Source of the DNA: CAZRKC01 sp964600665
GTDB lineage: Bacteria > Bacillota > SLNR01
Reading direction: 5' to 3'
Assembly (NCBI GenBank): GCA_964600665.1
Contig: CAZRKC010000023.1
Coordinates: 1 to 37,652, forward strand
Length of the DNA stretch: 37,652 bases
A program made the translations under genes and the position numbers. Positions 15,926 to 24,427 of this stretch are shown here, one piece after another. A model generated the notes under the pieces. The model was not told the DNA's origin and did not search any database. It saw nothing but the letters and a program-made list of their open reading frames with translations. Numbering within the stretch: position 1 is the stretch's first letter; every line of letters starts with the position of its first letter.

Positions 15926-16999
15926 CTACAAATACCGATGCAACTCGTTTTCTTTGCATAAACGGACTAATTCCCGTACCTCCTGTGTTCGATTTTTGTC
16001 ACATACCATAACCACATCCCCAGATTTGACTATGATCAAATTCTCAACACCTAAAGCAGCGACCAACCCTTGATCACAATACACAAAGCAATCATCATTG
16101 TCATGGCCCACAAATGTTCCACGCGTATTCATCCCTCGAGCATCTCGATCACCAATGCTGGCTAAAGCTCCCCAGCTACCCAGGTCATCCCACCCAAAAT
16201 CGCCTTGAACCATCAAAATCTGCGGACTCTTCTCCATAATTCCATAGTCCACAGAGATAGCCGGCAGACTTGGGAATACTTCATTCAATACATCCGCCTC
16301 ATCTTCAGTTCCAATACAAGATGCTATCTGAATCAGACCCTTTGACAACTCTGGCAAATGCTCCATGATTCGATTCAGTATAGTTTCTGCTTTCCAAATG
16401 AAAATACCACTATTCCAATAAAATCGACCCGTCTGCAAAAATGCAGTAGCCTTCTCTGCATCCGGCTTTTCCACAAAACGACGAACTTCATATACAAAAG
16501 GACCGGTATCGATGGCATGGTCCTCACGTTCAATGTATCCATATCCTGTTTCCGGTCGGCTGGGACTGATCCCGATGGTCACTAAATTATCACCTTTACT
16601 CGCCCAATTAAAACATTGATCAAGACAGCTCAAAAAGTCACTTTGCCCTTGGATGAGATGATCCGCCGGGAAAACGAGCATCACGCCGTTTGGGTCCCGT
16701 CGATGGATATGAACCGCTGCCAACCCAATACAGGGGGCAGTATTTCTCCCCACAGGCTCGACCAAAAGATTCTCTTCGGGAATCTCAGGCAATTGTTCCT
16801 TAGCTAATTCCAAATGGGTTTGACCTAATACCACAAATACATGGTCAGGCGGAATCATTGATGAAATCCGGTCCACAGATTGTTGTATCATGGAGCGATT
16901 CCCGGTTAATGTTAAGAACTGTTTGGGTCTGCTACTTCTGCTTTCTGGCCAAAACCGTTCGCCCCGTCCCCCTGCCATGATGACTGCATAGCGATTCAT
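15926..16999 (-). CDS. manC: Mannose-1-phosphate guanylyltransferase
   Basis: 357 aa. It makes GDP-mannose from mannose-1-phosphate and GTP. The nucleotidyltransferase signature MAGGRGERFWPESR (8-21) is followed by RPKQF. FPADHLI, the VEKP region (VRRFVEKPDAEKA), the WNSGIF segment and the terminal GDVVMVCDKNR are all typical of the family. It lacks the C-terminal isomerase cupin found in bifunctional ManC/AlgA. That domain is encoded by the separate gene immediately upstream (17012-17383). The start at 16999 has AAGGAGGGG 5 nt upstream. It lies 12 bases behind the cupin gene and 13 bases before the phosphohexomutase gene. Confidence 0.92.
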   Translation of the reverse strand: MNRYAVIMAGGRGERFWPESRSSRPKQFLTLTGNRSMIQQSVDRISSMIPPDHVFVVLGQTHLELAKEQLPEIPEENLLVEPVGRNTAPCIGLAAVHIHRRDPNGVMLVFPADHLIQGQSDFLSCLDQCFNWASKGDNLVTIGISPSRPETGYGYIEREDHAIDTGPFVYEVRRFVEKPDAEKATAFLQTGRFYWNSGIFIWKAETILNRIMEHLPELSKGLIQIASCIGTEDEADVLNEVFPSLPAISVDYGIMEKSPQILMVQGDFGWDDLGSWGALASIGDRDARGMNTRGTFVGHDNDDCFVYCDQGLVAALGVENLIIVKSGDVVMVCDKNRTQEVRELVRLCKENELHRYL

Positions 17000-17011
17000 A
17001 TTGTCCCCTCC

Positions 17012-17383
17012 TTACTCACCTGAAGAGCGGCCGTAACTATCTTCCAGGCGAACGATATCATCCTCACCCAAATAGTGGCCCATTTGCACTTCAATGAATA
17101 CGAAAGGTTCCTTCCCTTCATTGATGGCCCGATGAGATGTTTCCATCGGGATATCGATGGCTTCACCTGGTCTGAGTATGTGCTCACGGCCATCCAGAAT
17201 GATTAAGCCTTGACCCAAGACCGCTACCCAATGCTCACTTCGTTTGGCATGTTTTTGATAACTCAGGCGATGTCCTGGATTGACCGTGATCCGTTTGACT
17301 TTATAACCAATCTGATCCAGGAGTACTTCCCACTTACCCCAGGGGGGAGTGGCAGATTCAATGAATTCTCGTTCACTGTCCAT
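17012..17383 (-). CDS. Cupin phosphomannose-isomerase-type protein (ManC C-terminal domain equivalent)
   Basis: 123 aa, a single cupin of the mannose-6-phosphate isomerase type II family: WGKWEVLLDQIGYKVKRI, then PGHRLSYQKHAKRSEHWVAV (metal-binding His residues) and GEAIDIPMETSHRAIN. In bifunctional ManC/AlgA this module interconverts fructose-6-phosphate and mannose-6-phosphate. Here it stands alone, directly upstream of the separate guanylyltransferase gene. Start at 17383 with AGGAGG 8 nt upstream. It probably opens the route from fructose-6-phosphate to GDP-mannose. Confidence 0.88.
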   Translation of the reverse strand: MDSEREFIESATPPWGKWEVLLDQIGYKVKRITVNPGHRLSYQKHAKRSEHWVAVLGQGLIILDGREHILRPGEAIDIPMETSHRAINEGKEPFVFIEVQMGHYLGEDDIVRLEDSYGRSSGE

Positions 17384-17437
17384 TGCATTCGCCTCCTAAG
17401 CAATTTGTCAGCGTTCACTTTATGACCCATCCATCAC

Positions 17438-19723
17438 TTACATTGCTTTTCCTTTTTCAATCCGGTCCCGATAATAAAACCGGCTGATCAGTTCCCATCG
17501 ATACAAGGATACCAATGCCAGCACAAACGATATCGACGCCTCTGCGCCCCGGTTCTTGCTAGGACCATCCTCTGCTAAACCATCAGCACAAGCCCCTGTG
17601 GCGGGGCTATACAGGCTTTTCCCTTGCCTGTTGCGGCCAAGATACCATTGAAATGCAGCATAGGCCATTTCGAGGTATTTTTCATCGCCAGTCAATGCTT
17701 TCGCCAACATGCAGGTTTCAGTCAGAGCACCTGCATCCACTGGTTGTTGGCAGTAAATTGCTCGCTCTTTGCCTTTGAAATACCATCCTTGATTGCCGAT
17801 CATATCAAAATACCCATTATGGTACTGCTGCTCGATCAGAAAATCTAAAGACTCTAATCCACACTCCAAGTACTTTTCCTCCGGGATATGCCGGTAGGTC
17901 AATAACATTGCTTGCGACAATCGCGCATTGTCGTAGCTCAGGAAATCCTCAAACCAGTTCCATTTTCCATCTGCCTGCTTTTGATAACGAGCCAAAAGAG
18001 ACTCTGCCAAGAGTTGCATCCCTTCCACCGCGGGTTGATAGGTAGGATGAAGTACCAGATAAGATGCTAAACCACAGACTGAATAAGATTGCGCCCTTGT
18101 GTAGGTCAGCTTATCCAACATACAGACGCTCTCTTCAACCATTGTCCGTGCAAGTAACCCAGGCGCACGGTTTTGCACAAGGCGGGTTGCAGCGCCCAAT
18201 CCCCATAAACAACGCCCAAAAGAGTCTTCACTGATTTCTTGAGATGGAAACTGTTTTTGATAGTTCATGTAGTTGTTAAACCATCCATCTTCCCGTCGGC
18301 AATGGACGACAAAGGCCATATACTTATCGATCAAATTCAAAGCAGATTCATCCCGAAACAAATTATAATATTGAGCGAAAGCCACAATTGCACGGGCCGC
18401 ATCATCAGCTGAATAATCTTCTGAATAATCCGGGATACCGTAAAAAGTATGTTGAATGATCCCGGTGTCATCGGTCAGCTCTTTCAAATAATTCATGTTC
18501 ATGTTCGGTAATGTATACACACGCCCTTGCTTGATCCTGCCTATGCTCGCCTTTTCTACCACATCTTCGAAAATATTCACATACTGTCGTGAAACTTTTT
18601 CCCAACCCATATCCTGACCGGCAATAAATGCTTTCCCTGCCAGTGCCAGGCGCTCGTCTGGCTTTTCAATCAGTTCATTGATTGCCCCACTCAATCCAAG
18701 GGCATCACGGAAGTTGAACAGGACACCTACTCCGTCTGACAGCGCTTCTCGCGCATGAAGATAGGGGGTTGATATGATAGCTTTTCCTTTACCCAAGGAC
18801 AGGCTCAGAACACCGCTGGTTATTTGTCCTTCCGCGTGATACGGGCAAATCACCACATCTGCTGCGCCAAGATATGTGTCCAAAGTATCATCATCCACAA
18901 ATTGATTGACAAAGCGCACGTTTTTTGTCAGTCCGTATTCCTCAACTGTGCGGATCAGACTATCACGATAAGCCTCTCCCTCTTGCTTTTTGACCACAGG
19001 ATGGGTGACACCAACCACCATGTACAATACATCTGGATGCTTATCAACAACATGCTTCAGTGCTTCAATCGCAACCTCAATGCCTTTACCACGGCTTAAT
19101 AACCCAAAGGTCAGCATGACAAACCGATCGGTCAAATCTAATTTATGTTTATGATAAACCGGGTCAATATAGAAAACATCTGCTACCCCATGAGGGACAA
19201 GATGAATTTTAAAAGCGGGAATATCATACACATCCGTCAGAATTTTGATAGCAAGCCGATTCATCACGATGACTGCTTTTGAAAAAGCAGCGACCTCCAC
19301 GAGGGATTTATATTGACCAGGTGTTGGTTTCTCAAGTACAGTATGCAATGTGGTGACAACGGGTTTCTCCAGATGGCTGAGAAAATCCACGATATAGTCG
19401 CCATCCTTGCCGCCATACAGCCCGTACTCGTGTTGCAGCGAGATCACATCAACTGAAGATTGATTTAAATAATGGGCGGCTGCGATATAATCCTCGAGCT
19501 GATCTTGTTCGATTTGAAAAGTGACCTTGGCAGGGTATTCATACACTTCATTATTGTTTAAAGCAATATAATTGGTAGCCTCACGACCTAACTGATGCCC
19601 AAGGCTTCGGGCTACACTAGCAGAAAATGTGGCAATTCCGCACTGCCGCGGGAGGACCGAACTAACGATGGCAATCTGTAGTCTTTTTTTAACTTCCCGG
19701 CTTCCAGTTTGAATCAAAGTCAT
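17438..19723 (-). CDS. GT4-type glycosyltransferase fused to a C-terminal helical (alpha/alpha-barrel-like) domain
   Basis: 761 aa. The N-terminal half (about 15-390) is a GT-B glycosyltransferase of family-4 type: VSSVLPRQCGIATFSASVA at the start, the second-domain opening RFVMLTFGLLSRGKGIEVAI, and the donor-site segment AEGQITSGVLSLSLGKGKAI. The C-terminal half (about 410-750) is helical, with repeated Trp/Tyr/Asp-rich helices (DYSADDAARAIVAF, DSFGRCLWGLGAATRL) reminiscent of alpha/alpha-toroid glycosidase or epimerase folds. The donor is likely GDP-mannose, given the three operon genes behind it (55-base gap). Start ATG at 19723 has AAGGAGG 10-11 nt upstream. It heads the operon, divergent from the GH130 fusion gene. 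Confidence 0.82.
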   Translation of the reverse strand: MTLIQTGSREVKKRLQIAIVSSVLPRQCGIATFSASVARSLGHQLGREATNYIALNNNEVYEYPAKVTFQIEQDQLEDYIAAAHYLNQSSVDVISLQHEYGLYGGKDGDYIVDFLSHLEKPVVTTLHTVLEKPTPGQYKSLVEVAAFSKAVIVMNRLAIKILTDVYDIPAFKIHLVPHGVADVFYIDPVYHKHKLDLTDRFVMLTFGLLSRGKGIEVAIEALKHVVDKHPDVLYMVVGVTHPVVKKQEGEAYRDSLIRTVEEYGLTKNVRFVNQFVDDDTLDTYLGAADVVICPYHAEGQITSGVLSLSLGKGKAIISTPYLHAREALSDGVGVLFNFRDALGLSGAINELIEKPDERLALAGKAFIAGQDMGWEKVSRQYVNIFEDVVEKASIGRIKQGRVYTLPNMNMNYLKELTDDTGIIQHTFYGIPDYSEDYSADDAARAIVAFAQYYNLFRDESALNLIDKYMAFVVHCRREDGWFNNYMNYQKQFPSQEISEDSFGRCLWGLGAATRLVQNRAPGLLARTMVEESVCMLDKLTYTRAQSYSVCGLASYLVLHPTYQPAVEGMQLLAESLLARYQKQADGKWNWFEDFLSYDNARLSQAMLLTYRHIPEEKYLECGLESLDFLIEQQYHNGYFDMIGNQGWYFKGKERAIYCQQPVDAGALTETCMLAKALTGDEKYLEMAYAAFQWYLGRNRQGKSLYSPATGACADGLAEDGPSKNRGAEASISFVLALVSLYRWELISRFYYRDRIEKGKAM

Positions 19724-19786
19724 GGCTCGTATACCTCCTTGAGGATATCCTTCTTTTGATTCTCAAAGTGAATTGTCTCCGTTTTT

Positions 19787-19792
19787 ATTATA
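19787..19792 (-). promoter_or_regulatory. -10 box of the mannose operon promoter
   Basis: TATAAT on the minus strand, 64 bases before the glycosyltransferase start. No good -35 is seen at 17 bases. The inverted repeat at 19808-19828 occupies that place, suggesting a regulated promoter. Confidence 0.5.
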
Positions 19793-19807
19793 TCACAGAT
19801 GCGTTGG

Positions 19808-19828
19808 GAATGGCATTTTGTGCCATTC
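19808..19828. promoter_or_regulatory. Inverted repeat, probable operator in the divergent mannose-module spacer
   Basis: GAATGGCA-5-TGCCATTC, perfect 8-bp arms, overlaps the -35 position of the minus-strand promoter. It is well placed for a regulator controlling both the operon and the GH130 fusion gene. It lacks a T-run, so it is not a terminator. Confidence 0.5.
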
Positions 19829-19852
19829 AAAAACTATATCCACATTGAAAGG

Positions 19853-19888
19853 AGTTTGTCGAAAAAAAAAGAACTGTATCGACAGACT
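19853..19888 (+). promoter_or_regulatory. Second inverted repeat in the leader of the GH130 fusion gene
   Basis: AGTTTGTCGA (19853-19862) and TCGACAGACT (19879-19888) pair over 10 positions with one G-T wobble around a 16-base A-rich loop, ending 19 bases before the TTG start. It may be a transcript hairpin or an operator. Confidence 0.4.
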
Positions 19889-19907
19889 CTAACGCGAGGT
19901 GATGACA

Positions 19908-22900
19908 TTGACTGAATTGGAATCGAAGTATCAGCAAGCCATCTCCGAAACAATGAAAAAAACGGCTCCCATGGGTCGGGTTGATTTAGTGGTAGGTATC
20001 CCCTTTCTTTCGACTTCGAAAGAGCTGCATGGACTCATATCGATTCTCGAATCCGGATTGGATACATACTATCCTGAAATCAACAGTTTAATCATCTGCC
20101 TCATCAATCCTTCACGTTCTCTGGAACGAGCAATGAAATCATATCAAGCCAAGCATCGAGAACGCATTATTCTCAGCCAGATGGATAAGTCTTTGTCCGG
20201 ACGGGGTTGGGCATATCGGGGACTAATGGATATTTCTCATAAATTATCGGCAGATTTATTTATTGTTGAGCCAAACCTTCTACCCAGCAGTGATGCAGAT
20301 GGGGCTGAAGGGCTAACCCCAGACTGGGTTCGTTTGATGTATCAACCAATTCGGGACCAAGACGCCCAATTCGTGCTCCCGCGCTTTAAAATGTCTCACC
20401 TTGCCAACAGCATTGGTTCCCATTTTGTTTTTCCTGTATTAGCCTCATTCTTTACTATTGAATTACACAGTTGCCTCGATGCAGGAATGGCCATATCCAG
20501 TGACCTCCTTCCCGAGCTGACCGCAGAATTGGCAAGGAGCGGTGACCATATTTTTGAGTACGGCATCAATTACTGGCTGATTGCGCGGATGATGGTGATG
20601 AAAGCGTCTATCGCAGAGGTTTATCTTGGAATCAAACCGCGGGCGGCTTTGCCCGTTGGCATCAACATCATGTTCAATCAAGCAGCCAGAGTCATTTTTG
20701 ATTTTCTTGGCAAGCACCATAAAACTTGGATGGCCACTCCGCATGCAGTCCGGACTGCGCTCATGATTGGTCACCGTGAAGATATGTTCATAAAAGATCT
20801 ATTGGTGGATGTGCGGCCTCATATCGCTCAATATAGAAGGGGATACAATCGATATTTTGAAGCAATATGGTCAAGAATTTACTCAGAAGAAATCAGAAAT
20901 CAACTTACAGGCATTATTCGCGATACCGCAACGAATTCTGAAAATTTTTCCTTTCCCGCTAGCCTATGGGCTCATGTCGTCTATGAAACCTTGTTGGCAT
21001 ATCATTTTATTCCAGGCTTAGAAAAGGAAGATTTGATAAACGGCTTATCGGCATTATTTGAAGGTCGTTTAGCAGGTTATTTTAAGGAAATTGCGGACAA
21101 TACCACATGCCGACTCAGCCAGGGGCCCACCGAGTATGCCGCTTGCCCTCTGAATGCAAGAACCAATCTGGAAACCCAAATCGATACATTCATCGGTCAA
21201 AAACCTGCTTTCAAAGAACACTGGCTCCACCATAAAGAACAACTACTCCCATTTTTACCCGAAATCTCTTATTGGGAGTACATACCAGGTGTTCCCATAT
21301 TCTTACCTCATGTTGTCGAATCAGCGGATGGCAGACGTGCGCATGTTTATAGTTTCTATGAGCGCCTTCTGAAAGAATATACGGATCAGTTCAAATTATT
21401 CATTCAAGATAATCTGGGTTTGAAACCAGATGACGGCAGTATTAAAGTGGGCGACGGAATTCGCAATCTGGTGACACAATTAGAAGAAGATCTGGATCAA
21501 ATTTTGATTCCGGGCAGTTTGCAAACAGCCAGCGGGGTGAAGCGAGTTGTCGAGAAAATTTTCAAGCTATTCCCAGATCCAGTAAGCATGTCTTTAAAAG
21601 AAGAAGTTGCGGCCCGGTTGATACGAGAAAATCCACCTCGTAACCTCATCACCATATGGGGATACCACGACGAAGAGGAACTGTTGGAACACCATAACGC
21701 CTTAGATGTTATGGCTTTAGCCCCTTGGTCTGAACAAGATCAATACAGTATCTGGAATACGCGATGGCTGGAAGAGAATCTTGTCCCCGATGATTTTGAG
21801 CTCTCTCCGATCCTGCCGATTGTTGTAAACTACGCCGATTTCCCTTCGTTAACTGGAATGCGGGAAGCTTCATCCTTGGACCATTTGACCAGTCGAGTCG
21901 TAATCAGCAACCTCCGCGAAGGAAGTGGAGGCTCCTTTCCAAAAATCCGTTTCTTGACAACCACCCTCAAACGAATCATCGAATCAGAAGCATATGGTCA
22001 AATATGGGATTCGTATATGAAAGAATGTGGAGCAGATGACTTCGCCACTCGTGTCATGAATTCCATCGGCGGGCACTGGGGTGTTGGCATGTTTTCTGCC
22101 CATAGCATATTCGAACACATCCAACAAAGCATGGTGAGAAATAAATTACTGGAAATTGCCTCGGCAGACTGGGGCTTAACAGGACCCCCTGTGGACAAAG
22201 CCAAAGAACACTTGGTCCGCATGACCAATGCCTATCATCTTGGACTGACTCTCCCAGATGGAGTTTTCATCACCTGCTGTTTCTGGAGCTGGGCAAGTTA
22301 CAGCTTTAAAGGAGGGAAAGGGATTCCGACGCCGCTATCTCTGATGGTGGAGAGGCGATGGTTCAGTGGAGAACTCTTCGCACGATTATATGAACAAGTT
22401 GTTGGGAGTCGCAGTGAGATCCTCCCGATCATTGTTGATCTGATGGGTCAAGGAGGAGAAAGCGAGGATCTTTCAGTCTTGTATCTTGGAGCCTCACCTA
22501 TCGATGCTGAGCTTGTTATTGACCAGCGTATCGAACGCGATTCACCCCAGGCAGGCAAACTTGTACGCTCCGCATATAATCCAATTCTGGCTCCGTTAGC
22601 GGATCATGATTGGGAAAACAAATATGTGTTGAATTGCGGAACGATTCGGATCAGTGGAAAGGTGTATATATTCTATCGTGCCGTCGGAGACGATGGTGTA
22701 TCGCGGATTGGTCTGGCTATTAGTGAAAATGGTCTTCAGGTTAGTGAGCGATTCCCGGAACCGGTCTTCAGCCCTGCCAACGATAGTGAAAAAATGGGCT
22801 GTGAAGATCCCCGTTTAGTTGCAATGGAAGGTAGAATTTATATGTTGTATACTGCTTATGATGGCACTACACCCCAAATTGCATTGGCGTCTATCTCCCA

Positions 22901-23507
22901 AGAAGAGATGGAAGCTCATCATTGGGATCAGTGGCATCGTCACGGTTTGGTTTTCCCTGGCTTTACAAACAAAGATGCGGTTTTGTTCCCCGAACGGTTT
23001 AAAGGCAAACTGGCGCTGTACCATCGGATCGCCCCAAGTATATGGCTTGCCTATTCGGATACATTTGATACACCATGGCCAAAAGAAGGGCACAAAATCA
23101 TTATGGGAACCCGTTCCGGGATGACCTGGGACGCAGTCAAAATCGGAGCCGGTGCGCAACCGTTGAAAACTCGCTATGGGTGGTTGCATATCTATCATGG
23201 CGTCGATTATTCATTCACATATCGGCTGGGAGTTTTCCTCACATCCCTGAGTGATCCATCAAGGTTGATTTACCGTTCACCGAATCCGATTTTAGAACCG
23301 GAAACATCCTATGAAGTTGGTGTCTCCGGAAGAAGCTGGGTGCCAAATGTGGTTTTCACGTGCGGTGCAGTCCCGGCAACGGATAAAGATGTGCTGGATG
23401 ACGATGATGAAATCTTTGTGTACTATGGGGGAGCCGACACCGTGATTGGTGTCGCAACAGGAAAATTGCGGGATATTCTGCCGGAGCGATATCGGAGGCT
23501 CCCGTAA
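19908..23507 (+). CDS. Large two-part protein: GT-A-like N-terminus and C-terminal GH130 mannoside phosphorylase/mannosidase domain
   Basis: 1199 aa. Residues about 24-230 look like a GT-A glycosyltransferase (VDLVVGIPFLS, GRGWAYRGLM, LTPDWVRLMYQP), similar in layout to mannosylglycerate-synthase or glucosyl-phosphoglycerate-synthase relatives. However, the usual DxD position reads EPN (121-123). A long helical middle follows (about 230-880). Residues about 885-1199 are a GH130 five-bladed propeller: YNPILAP, CGTIRISGKVYIFYRAVG, the conserved GCEDPRL and NKDAVLFPE, and a closing DEIFVYYGGADTVIGVA. GH130 members phosphorolyse or hydrolyse beta-mannosides. The start is taken as TTG at 19908, because GAGGTGAT matches the 16S tail 8 nt upstream, whereas GTG at 19899 has no site. 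Divergent from the GDP-mannose operon. Confidence 0.85.
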   Translation: MTELESKYQQAISETMKKTAPMGRVDLVVGIPFLSTSKELHGLISILESGLDTYYPEINSLIICLINPSRSLERAMKSYQAKHRERIILSQMDKSLSGRGWAYRGLMDISHKLSADLFIVEPNLLPSSDADGAEGLTPDWVRLMYQPIRDQDAQFVLPRFKMSHLANSIGSHFVFPVLASFFTIELHSCLDAGMAISSDLLPELTAELARSGDHIFEYGINYWLIARMMVMKASIAEVYLGIKPRAALPVGINIMFNQAARVIFDFLGKHHKTWMATPHAVRTALMIGHREDMFIKDLLVDVRPHIAQYRRGYNRYFEAIWSRIYSEEIRNQLTGIIRDTATNSENFSFPASLWAHVVYETLLAYHFIPGLEKEDLINGLSALFEGRLAGYFKEIADNTTCRLSQGPTEYAACPLNARTNLETQIDTFIGQKPAFKEHWLHHKEQLLPFLPEISYWEYIPGVPIFLPHVVESADGRRAHVYSFYERLLKEYTDQFKLFIQDNLGLKPDDGSIKVGDGIRNLVTQLEEDLDQILIPGSLQTASGVKRVVEKIFKLFPDPVSMSLKEEVAARLIRENPPRNLITIWGYHDEEELLEHHNALDVMALAPWSEQDQYSIWNTRWLEENLVPDDFELSPILPIVVNYADFPSLTGMREASSLDHLTSRVVISNLREGSGGSFPKIRFLTTTLKRIIESEAYGQIWDSYMKECGADDFATRVMNSIGGHWGVGMFSAHSIFEHIQQSMVRNKLLEIASADWGLTGPPVDKAKEHLVRMTNAYHLGLTLPDGVFITCCFWSWASYSFKGGKGIPTPLSLMVERRWFSGELFARLYEQVVGSRSEILPIIVDLMGQGGESEDLSVLYLGASPIDAELVIDQRIERDSPQAGKLVRSAYNPILAPLADHDWENKYVLNCGTIRISGKVYIFYRAVGDDGVSRIGLAISENGLQVSERFPEPVFSPANDSEKMGCEDPRLVAMEGRIYMLYTAYDGTTPQIALASISQEEMEAHHWDQWHRHGLVFPGFTNKDAVLFPERFKGKLALYHRIAPSIWLAYSDTFDTPWPKEGHKIIMGTRSGMTWDAVKIGAGAQPLKTRYGWLHIYHGVDYSFTYRLGVFLTSLSDPSRLIYRSPNPILEPETSYEVGVSGRSWVPNVVFTCGAVPATDKDVLDDDDEIFVYYGGADTVIGVATGKLRDILPERYRRLP

Positions 23508-23558
23508 ACCATTTCTCATCAACCGAGAGAATTGACAGAAGACATTGTGTTCTTCACC

Positions 23559-23590
23559 AGATGCTGCAGTCAATGCAGCATCTTCATTAT
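23559..23590 (+). terminator. Hairpin after the GH130 fusion gene
   Basis: A perfect 10-bp stem AGATGCTGCA/TGCAGCATCT (23559-23568 with 23574-23583) and a 5-nt loop are followed by a T-containing but not uniform tract. It is a probable terminator about 50 bases past the stop. Confidence 0.6.
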
Positions 23591-23759
23591 GTTATCCATT
23601 CAAACGATCAATCCGATTCACAGCAGAATATTTGAAAATTCGTCTGAAGGGGACGAGCAGGTAATTCATGCCAAGCATAGAAGATAAAAAAATGACTTTA
23701 AATATCCCAATAGACACCTTTAGAAATCACCATTGCAAAACAAGGCGGTGTGGAGCATT

Positions 23760-24400
23760 GAAGGGGTTTGGACCTAGTTCATGGAGGCTTGCCGTGTGAT
23801 TCATGAGGACCAACCGGACATGGTCGAAGCAACAGCTGCAAAATTGTGTCTTAATTTGGGTCCCCTTGGAGAATTCGAGGTAGCAGATTTTGATGGTCTC
23901 GGCACCCTCCTCCATGCTTACAAAGAAGCAGAAATGAAAGACGTTAGGGAAGTTCACGGAAGACCATCCGCTGGCTTGGTCATTATGAAAAAATCCATAC
24001 TCAGAAAGATTGCAGGTTCTAGACACAGAACCGGTGGATTTTAAAGGAACCAAGATATCTCCCAGAGCTTTCTTGACAACATGACTAGCCCCGGCATTGG
24101 AAATGAAAGACCATGAAAGGGATATGACCCTGCTGAGGGTTGTGGTAAAAGGATATAAAGACGGAATGAGATTACGAGATCGTGTGAAATTGTCGATTAT
24201 CGTGATATGAATGCGGGATTAATCAGTATGGCAAGTACCACGGGATTTACATGAGCCATCATCGTAGACATGCTGATCTCAGGTAAGATAAGCAATCATA
24301 GGGTGGGTCTTGTCAGAAAAATTCGGTCTGACCCGGATATTTTCCGGTGTATGCTAGGTGAATATGCAAAGAGAAGTATTCTGATTCAAGACATCTCATC
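23760..24400 (+). pseudogene. Frameshifted saccharopine-dehydrogenase-family pseudogene (C-terminal part)
   Basis: Reading the three plus-strand frames in turn recovers successive pieces of the saccharopine/lysine dehydrogenase C-terminal domain: GPLGEFEVADFDGLGTLLHA, then LGHYEKI, then DTEPVDFKGTKISPRAFL, then RDMTLLRVVVKGYKDGMRLR, then ISMASTTGFT, AIIVDMLISGK and YAKRSILIQD. The order matches intact enzymes (TDGLxTLLxTY, RYPGHxEK, EPVxVxGxxVSPR, vxVxG, MaxTTGF, mLxxGxI). At least four frame changes and in-frame stops separate them, so the gene is inactive. The NAD-binding N-terminal half is not found upstream. The longest single frames here (23781-24044 plus, 23727-24053 minus) are therefore not genes. 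Confidence 0.7.
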
Positions 24401-24427
24401 ATCCAAAAACGAGAGGAGTCCTTAGCA

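Noticed and set aside
19899..19907. GTG/ATG start for the GH130 fusion gene
   Set aside because: No ribosome site precedes them. The GAGGTGAT that contains them is itself the site for TTG at 19908.
23727..24053. Overlapping 87- and 108-codon ORFs on opposite strands
   Set aside because: The plus-strand one is a fragment of the saccharopine-like pseudogene and the minus-strand one is its shadow. Neither has a convincing ribosome site.
24231..24275. In-frame TGA in the saccharopine-like region as selenocysteine
   Set aside because: It lies among several other frame changes and TAA/TAG stops, which indicate a dead gene rather than recoding.
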